Shown here: positions 57,401 through 64,000 of the stretch, one piece after another
Layout: each line of letters starts with the position of its first letter
Numbering within the stretch: the stretch's first letter is position 1
NCBI GenBank assembly: GCA_030998225.1
Contig: JAPYXD010000259.1
Location: forward strand, 2,852,001 to 2,916,000
Direction of reading: 5' to 3'
DNA length: 64,000 nt
Origin: Diplolepis rosae
Taxonomy: Eukaryota; Arthropoda; Insecta; Hymenoptera; Diplolepididae
Position numbers and translations under genes: made by a program
Notes under the pieces: generated by a model
What the model saw: only the letters and a program-made list of their open reading frames with translations
What the model was told of the DNA's origin: nothing
Database searches by the model: none

Positions 57401-57861
57401 CCACTTTTTTGTGGGCCTGTGTAATAATTGAAACGTTCATTTAAGCATTTTTTCACATCATTTGTTATTATAAAGAACAAATAATTTCAAATTAGTTAAG
57501 TTCGAAACTTTTTCCACTGCCTACATTATTGGAGGATCACTAGTTGCGTATCAGATAGGATACGTTGCCGACAGGTGTCCTTGTAGACAATTTCAACGAA
57601 CAGCAATCGAAAGACCTGGGCTGGAATCCCAGCACAGTCGAAAGCGTCTTTTTTTCACATAAATATTTCAAACTCTTCAAATTTGAACAAACAATTTGTT
57701 TAAAAAGTTTCTTCATTGATAATTAATTCTTACAGTTATTCCAAATTTATTTTCGTATGAAATGAAAAACAAACTGTAGTTAGTACACGGAGAAAAATAG
57801 TTTGAGAAACTTTTCTCAAGTTTTCAGCAAATTTGGGACATATGGATCAGTTGGGTATTAT
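57401..57861. other. No gene recognised
   Basis: Contains a weakly tRNA-like patch (57545-57640) and, at 57785, the CACGGAGAAAAATAGTT word. The complement of that word occurs at 56657-56673 facing the other way, perhaps termini of separate decayed elements. Confidence 0.35.
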
Positions 57862-58512
57862 TTAATAATGCCAGCATTTTTGCCAACCGCCTGGCCAAAC
57901 GCCTTTACAAAGGCATGTGAGGGGTTCACTCTGGCCATGGTCACTTACAGGAGCTCGGCATAGGACTGTCCTCTTTCGTTGACACCCTGATAGCATCACC
58001 CGACCAGGCACAACTTTCTTCTTCACTTTTTTCTTCTTTTTCTTCTTCACCTTTTTCTTCTTTTTCTTCTTCACCAGTTGTCATTCCCCAACCTCCTTAG
58101 GGGGCGGGCTCCTGGTGACCTCAAAATAAGAGAGCGATGCACTGCCCTTTGCTTTCTTAGCTATCCGTTCCTCGGAGGGAGAAGGTGCTTCCCTCTTCAC
58201 CCCCTTGGATGTCGTTTTAGATGTATCTTCCAGAGATGCCGACCGGGGTCTCCGGAAAATCCCCATTTTCCTCAAGGCCCGGTGGAATTCGAGCCTTTTC
58301 TGGATCCAAAACCTTGGCATCTTCTCCAACACTCGATTTGATGAAAAGTGGGGTGTTACTTAGCATCCTGTCTTGATCAACTTTAAAGGCCATGCCCAAC
58401 CTCTTCATCTTTGCACTTTACTCTTTCATGAGCTGGAGGATGTCTTTTAATTCCTCATCTCCTGAAAGAGTTTTACACTCCTTATTCCCCGTATTTTTCT
58501 TCATATTGTCCA
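57862..58512 (-). pseudogene. Frameshifted coding remnant, LINE ORF1-like
   Basis: On the minus strand a frame starts near 58512 with MDNMKKNTGNKECKTLSGDE and ELKDILQLMKE, a stop, then AKMKRLGMAFKVDQDRML and further pieces in shifting frames. It ends in a Lys/Glu-only stretch (58020-58080). The style (charged N-terminus, coiled-coil-like segment) resembles ORF1 of non-LTR retrotransposons, but no zinc knuckle is visible. Identity uncertain. Confidence 0.4.
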
Positions 58513-58550
58513 TAAATAATTTTATCAGCACATCTTACGTAGAGGAGTGG

Positions 58551-58800
58551 GTACACTTTTTAGTTGCAAATAGAGTTAACAACAATTTGTCAAGGTTACG
58601 TTTCCTAAATCTGAATTAGCCAATTACAGCAGTGCGTTGAAAAGCAGACGAATAGTGAACAAGGTAAAGTCGTTAATTTTGCGTCAAATCGTCATATTGG
58701 CAGTCTTGACTGCATACGCATCATCATCGTGTCTCCTCACTATTACTTCTCATCACGTACCAAGGGCTTCACTGTAAGAGGCGGTGAAAATAGTTCGGCG
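58551..58800 (+). repeat. Third copy of protease-like gene upstream region
   Basis: Diverged match to 17560-17760 and 62811-63010: GTACACTTTTTA, GCAAATAGAGTTAACAAC, AGACGAATAGTGAACAAGGT, CACGTACCAAGGGC and GTAAGAGGCG appear in the same order. An insertion of roughly 35 bp lies in the middle. After about 58800 the similarity stops and no exon 1 follows, so it is a relic of a lost gene copy or a partial duplication. Confidence 0.75.
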
Positions 58801-59159
58801 TTCGCTAGGCTGCGTAAAGGGAAGTCATGTAGTGGGAGTAAAGTACGTAGGTAACTCATAATCATGATCTAAAAAAATGGTCTGGAAAAACTAGTGAAGG
58901 GGATGTAAATGATAGTGGGTTAACAGGCAAAGGAACACAGTGCGGCTACTACTATGTATTTTAGGAGGGTACTTAAAAAAGTGAAAATAAGGATCAGCGC
59001 TGCCAAGTTTTGATAGCAAGAACTAATATCAATGCAAACAAAACTCCCGTCTCCCCAACCCGATGTATTCTAAAGGGCGGAAAATTTTGAAATATATTGT
59101 ATGAAATCCATTTTATAAATTTAAATGATTTAAAGTTGAAAATAATTTGTGAAAGAATG
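58801..59159. other. No feature recognised
   Basis: Sequence between the upstream-region relic and repeat X copy B. Nothing identified. Confidence 0.35.
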
Positions 59160-59682
59160 AATTTTCGAACATTTTCGAAACGCGAGAAGTTATTACTATC
59201 AGATACAAAATTATTCAAGTTGTAAAAATAAGTACTTAACTTCCTGTAAAAATTACTAACCTTTTTCCTGCGTGTGCAACTTCTACATACTGAAATACCT
59301 AACTCATCAATATTTTAATAGATTTCCTCAAGAGCTAGTGTTTTTCTTTTCTGTAGAGCTTTTGATTTTTCAATTTAAAAGTCTCTACATATGCCATAGT
59401 AACGTGATATTAATTTTAAACTTAAACCTCATATTTATTATAAAAAAATATTTTGAGCCTAATTTTTAAATTGAAATAATAGATTTACAAAGCTACATAA
59501 AATTTAAGGGGGTCGTCTAGTGTGACGGGTCAAACAAATCGGTTATTTTTTTCATAAATCACGTCTAAAACATGTTTAGAAGACGTGGATAAATGGATTT
59601 TTGAAAATTCGAAGCCGTTATAAAGTTGCACTTGTAAACCGGAGCAGGTATGCGGATTATGAATAATGTACACCAACTTTAA

Positions 59683-59899
59683 CACTAAACCTACCGACAT
59701 ATTATATATACCTATTTCTACCGATGGCAGTCAAATGACCGCTTTTGAAATTAACATTATAGTCTTTTCCAGTTGATTGTAATTAATACAGAATTTAGCA
59801 TAAACAATAAACACAAAATAATTATCATATAATAATTAAAAAACATTTATTTTTTGGGCGGTTAAAAGCGGTCATTTCACCGCTCTGGTAGGTTTAGTG
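59683..59899. mobile_element. 217-bp TTAA MITE
   Basis: Flanked by TTAA (59679-59682, 59900-59903), with ends CACTAAACCTACC and complement GGTAGGTTTAGTG. Inside, AAATGACCGCTTTTGAAA and AAAGCGGTCATTTCACCG form a second inverted pair. Nested in the larger TTAA element. Confidence 0.85.
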
Positions 59900-60244
59900 T
59901 TAAAACGCGTTTTTCTCAAAACACGTTTTTTCAAAACTGCTGCCACGATATCTCAAAAACTATTTCGCTGTTAATGCTCAACTTTTTACAGCATCTTTAG
60001 TACATGTCCAACTACAAATTAAGCTAAAAGAATTAAGATTGCTATGTTAGTTTTTTTTTTCAATTATATAGACGCGAAAAATAGTCGAAAAACTAAGATT
60101 TTTTTTTTTGGCGAAACAAAATAATACTTTTTTTTGGAATTCGAACGCATCTCTGATATTATTCAATATATTGGCTTCAAAAAATTAAAAAAGTTTATCC
60201 AAATGTACTCAAAGAAGAAATAAAATTTAAAAATTATTTTACTT

Positions 60245-61665
60245 GAACGGTTTTTTACATTCTCATCATGGATGAGAAGGTATTGGTTTTATGTGAAAAA
60301 TGACTTTCGAAATTTTCATCAAATCTTTACGTTTTGAGACCCCCTGAGTCAGAAAAAATGGTTTTTACGAAAGTGTCTGTCTGTCTGTCTGTAGTAGGTC
60401 GTGTGCGGCATAACTCTCGATAGAATTATCAGATTGAATTGAGCTTTGGTACACTTTATCTGAGCCGAAAAAGTAAGGACAAGTTCGTTAACCAGCAACA
60501 TCCAATCAAAATTGAGGGATGGAGCACTACTTTTGTGTTTTTGAAAATAATTTTTTGAAAAAATCAAAAATTCCAATACTGGTTTTTGATAGTGCTCATA
60601 AATCTCTACAAATTATCTTTATAACATTTTTTGATTAAATCAAAATTAGAAATGTTACAGCATATTCAAATTCGAAAAAAGTCAATATCAAAATTCCATT
60701 TTCCAGTTAAATTATACGAGATACGAAAAAACGTTATGATACAATATTATTGAATACATAAAGACCCACAAATTTGAATTATAACATTTTTTCATACGAT
60801 GCATATTTTTCTTTTTAATTAAAAAAAAAAGCTATTGAAAATCCAAAATTCAATTTTTTAACAATAATATTGGAAATACCAAAAAAACGTAAGAATACAA
60901 AGTTGTTCGTTTCAAAAAGATCTACAAATTTTGTCTGAAACAGTTTCTGATAAAAGATATATTTTTCGTTTCAATTCCAAAAAATACGATAAAAATTTAA
61001 AAATTCCATTTTTTAGACAAAATATGTGAGATACAAAAAAAACATTTAGATGGAAAATTGTTTGCCTAAATGAGGTCTACAAATTCTCATGAAGAAATTT
61101 CGGCACAGGATGTATATTCTATGTTTTGATTTTTAATATTGAAAAAATTCAATTTTTTTCACCAAAATATGTGAGATACGAAATAAGCGTTGTTCTGCAA
61201 AATCGTTTCCTTAAATAAAGTCTACGATTGTTTTTCCTTTTTGAGATATTTGGAAGAAAATAAATTTATCAATAATCATGTTATTTATTAAAAAGTTACA
61301 AAAATGCATACAGAAAATCGAGCGCGAAGCGCGAGTGTCATGATGAGAATGTGTTCCTTAAGGCCGATAGAGCCTTAAGTAAATTGAATTTCCTGTTTCA
61401 CTTAAATTCAAAAAGAAATTCAGTGACTTTGAGAAAATGTGTAATTCACATCATCTGTAATATTATTATGAAATTGGTTTGAGTTTCAGTATCAAAATAT
61501 AAGAAATAAACTTAAAAGTATGCGAAAAGCACAAGACCGAGCGCGAAGCGCGAGGTCCAGAAAGAACGGAGCGCGAAGCGCGACGATCGAATCGCGCGCT
61601 AGGCGCGCTCAAACTTGCGAGCGAAGCGCGCGATTAGAATGTGCCCGCGAAGCGGGCAGATTTTT
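60245..61665. repeat. Single-arm copy of repeat Y
   Basis: Matches 33160-34580 in the same orientation: CATCATGGATGAGAAGGTAT, the TCTG array, the ATACGAGATACG-type blocks and the terminal GAGCGCGAAGCGCGAG clusters. It lacks the opposing arm, showing that the unit also exists outside the palindrome. Confidence 0.85.
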
Positions 61666-62722
61666 TAAATAATGACTATCAAAAAAAGCATAAAAATACA
61701 GCCTTCACATTAGACGACCCCCTTAAATCGACATATATATATATTTTTAATTCTAAACACTTGTTGACTTTCAAATATTACTAAAAAAGTTATATTTTAA
61801 GTGTTTGAATTATTGGAAAAATTTTACAAAATTCTTCAAGTATTTATTTTGGGCAAATGGTTTTCAAAATATATAAAAAAGATGTATAATTTTTCAAAAT
61901 TAATTATCTCCTAAATTATAATTTGGCGTCCCTTTTGTTCTTATTTTGCACGGATTCAGGGAAAACGTAACTTTACCGAGTCCAAAAGTTTTAAATTGAT
62001 AAATGTATTTTGAAATTTTTAAATTTCTGCGAATTCAGTAGAGACTTTAGTACAATCCACCGCTTTTTAATAAGGGTGAGACTTTTGTTGATAATCATTG
62101 TTGAAATGCCTCTTAAATTAATCAAATAAGAAATTTTCTTCAAAATTTTAATTTTAACAGACATTTCCGTAATATTCATCGATAAAACTGTTATTTAAAA
62201 AAAATGCGTGAAATTGTACTCAAATATCTGTTAATTTTACAAAAATTTTATGCTTTTACTACATGAATTCATGGACTCATTGAATGTGACAAACACTTTA
62301 TCTCCGTAATTTATTCTTTTTGAAAGAACTTTTTAAGAAATTTTAGTATTGTTTCGTATGCATATTTAGATAAAGTGTACATATTTATTAAATATTTAAA
62401 CCCTTTATTTACACTAATATATTGAAATCGCCTTGTAAGTAAAAGTGATACGTATATTAGAAATTTATTTCGAAGCATTTTATTCGAAAGGAATATTTTT
62501 CAACTTTACTTCACAACAGAGAAACATGGTGTAATTTCGTATGAAAATGTCAGCATCATTCCTTTTTAAAGCAATGAAACCTTTTATTCACAGTTGTAAT
62601 TCAAAAATTACTTGTGATAAAAAATGTCACGTATTTAAAAAATTTAAAAAAATATTTCATTCTAATTCAATGTTTTTCATTGTTGTTTTCTAACAAAGAA
62701 ATCTTATTGTGTAATTTTGTGC

Positions 62723-63030
62723 GCAGTAAATCTAGATAGTCAAATACAGTCTGATTTTCAACAAAGATAGCAATGGAAGGTTTCTTCGTGAAGCATTGAA
62801 GCATTGAAGTGTACACGTTTTATCTGCAAATAGAGTTAACAACCATTTTTCGAGCTCACGTTTCCTAGATCAAAATTAATCAGTGACAACAGTGCGTTAA
62901 AATATAGACGAATAGTGAACAAGGTAAAATCGTCAATTGACATCGCGTCTTCTCACTAATATTTCGCGTCACGTACCAAGGGCCTTCATTGCAAGAGGCG
63001 TTGATAATTGATAATATTTTGGCAGCAAAA
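62723..63030 (+). promoter_or_regulatory. Upstream/promoter region of protease-like gene, copy B
   Basis: Nearly identical to 17473-17778, with a few substitutions. It ends at the start codon of the second gene copy. Confidence 0.5.
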
Positions 63031-63088
63031 ATGAAGAGCTTTTATTTTGCAGTATTTCCTACGGTTCTAGCTGTATTTTTATGCAAAG
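63031..63088 (+). CDS. Second protease-like gene copy, exon 1
   Basis: Same 19 codons plus one base as the first copy, encoding the signal peptide with Phe instead of Tyr at codon 16, and the same AAAG|GTAATT donor. The intron continues past the window edge, so the rest of the gene is not visible. Offset to the first copy is 45,252 bp, same strand. Confidence 0.8.
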
Positions 63089-63700
63089 GTAATTAAATCC
63101 CTTTTTTAATTCGAAGTACTTCAGCATTTCAGTAGCGCTATTTCTTACGTGGCAAGAATGTTGATTTGCGTGACGCTGTTATCGTGATATTTGACATCGT
63201 TATCTCTTGTATGTAGTAATGATTTTCAGCCATTTTGTGTTCCTTTAGATAAATTAAATATATTCATCTAGCTATTGAGCAACTAGATCGAAAAACTCGC
63301 TGCGTTCTTGAGAACCCCTAAACGAGTTGTCCCTTCAGCCAATAATTTTATAGGATTCTTTAGGGTGCATATTTTTCCCCCTACAATTTCTCTGCCCCAT
63401 TTCTTAGTTTGATTTCATAAATATGAGTATTTTCTGATAATATTATCTGTGGCTGTGCTTTTTCCTATATTTTTTAAATTTAAGAAACTGGAGCAAGACT
63501 GGACAGGAACGAATGCCACTGTGTTACGGGTTTAATTAATAAAAACAATCTTACTATGTTAAGTGAATATATCGTAGTTTATTCACTCTATTCTTTATTC
63601 ACTGTAGAGTAGTTCTAGAATCGTCTAGCACGTTAGCCTTGGCGTAACGTGTAACATGCAGCGTAAAAAAGCTGACGTGTATATTAGAGCGTTGACTTAA

Positions 63701-64000
63701 CCCATTAACGCCCAAAATCGCAGACTTTTTAACTTATTTTTGGTCCTTGTTGACAAAGCGAAAAAGGGAATATATTATGATCAAACCATGTATACATAAT
63801 GTTTTTGGGTCTCCTCTTTCGATTTATGAAGTCAAAATTACATTACCGTGCACTGGAAAACCAATATGGCAGATTTTATTTAAAAAAGTACCGAAAATTT
63901 GAAATTTTTTTTTTATTCTTTCTTTTCAAATGGATAAAGCATATTGATCTATTTCAAACTATTGACAAAGGTGGACAAAATAGTTGTAGTTTATGAAAAA
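63701..64000. mobile_element. TTAA piggyBac-type MITE, copy in second gene
   Basis: Starts after TTAA (63697-63700) with CCCATTAACGCCCAAAATCG, at the same intron position as 18450, and is cut by the window end. Near-identity with 18450-18750 shows that it was copied along with the gene. Confidence 0.9.

Larger units (their letters stand above)
59508..61722. mobile_element. TTAA-flanked element carrying repeat Y arm
   Basis: Flanked by TTAA (59504-59507, 61723-61726); copy A has a single TTAA there. Ends GGGGGTCGTCTAGTGTGAC and its near-complement. Inside are a small nested TTAA MITE (59683-59899) and a 1.4-kb segment equal to the right arm of repeat Y (60245-61665). No transposase is seen. 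Confidence 0.85.
59160..62760 (+). repeat. Long repeat X, copy B (interrupted)
   Basis: Collinear with copy A, starting at the TTTTCGAAACGCGAGAAGTTA block and ending before the gene's upstream region. It lacks the 12679-13716 and 14322-16855 insertions of copy A but carries its own TTAA element at 59508-61722. It leads directly into the second protease-like gene copy. Confidence 0.75.

Noticed and set aside
57545..57640. tRNA-like patch with GGCTGGAATCCCAGC resembling a B box
   Set aside because: Two mismatches to the B-box consensus, no clear A box, and no cloverleaf; likely chance.
57862..58074. Poly-lysine open frame
   Set aside because: Simple TTC/TTT repeat in one of several shifted frames of a decayed element.

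Overview
The window is eukaryotic and most likely from an insect. It is strongly AT-rich, has spliced genes with GT/AG introns, and is dominated by insect-type transposable elements (mariner, BEL/Pao, LOA/Jockey-type LINE, TTAA-flanked piggyBac-type elements, CACTA-like elements). A hymenopteran such as a repeat-rich parasitoid or gall wasp would fit, but nothing here fixes the species. No rRNA genes, CRISPR arrays or prokaryotic operons are present.

The one clear host gene is a five-exon, plus-strand gene running from 17779 to 39649. It encodes a secreted protein of about 294 residues that I read as a chymotrypsin-fold (S1) serine-protease homologue. All three catalytic positions appear to be replaced. 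Exon 1 (17779-17836) encodes the signal peptide. Exon 2 (21586-21773 plus 28633-28812) is split by a young 6.85-kb BEL/Pao retrotransposon on the opposite strand. Exons 3, 4 and 5 lie at 28915-29100, 39212-39319 and 39485-39649. Apart from the retrotransposon the reading frame is intact, so this copy looks recently broken. A second copy begins near the right edge (exon 1 at 63031-63088, 45,252 bp downstream) and runs off the window. A third, exonless copy of the same upstream region sits at 58551-58800.

Layout, left to right. 1-1068: a repeat carrying an internally deleted mariner. About 1300-4265: inverted copy of a long repeat here called X, with a foldback insertion. 4266-5460: tRNA-derived SINE fossil and a 100-bp tandem repeat. 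5462-12382: block bounded by CACTGAG-type inverted ends, holding a TTTATAAA-rich tract, a decayed LINE and a nearly full-length mariner. 12420-17470: plus-strand copy of X with two insertions whose empty sites survive in the other copies. 17473-39649: the gene, its introns swollen by piggyBac-type, mariner, palindromic and MITE insertions, including a palindrome of about 4.6 kb and a second element with roughly 630-bp arms around a decayed transposase. 40420-50858: a 10.4-kb CACTA-like element with two multi-exon genes. 50859-58550: MITEs, diverged tandem repeats, mariner and ORF1-like fragments. 58551-64000: promoter remnant, third copy of X, and the start of the second gene copy.

Because X is present three times, empty and filled sites can be compared within the window. 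This gives direct target-site duplications for several insertions and shows that the gene and the piggyBac-type element in its first intron were duplicated together. No novel multi-gene biochemical system is evident. The most interesting items are the degenerate protease-like gene family caught in the act of duplication and disruption, and several uncharacterised palindromic transposon families.
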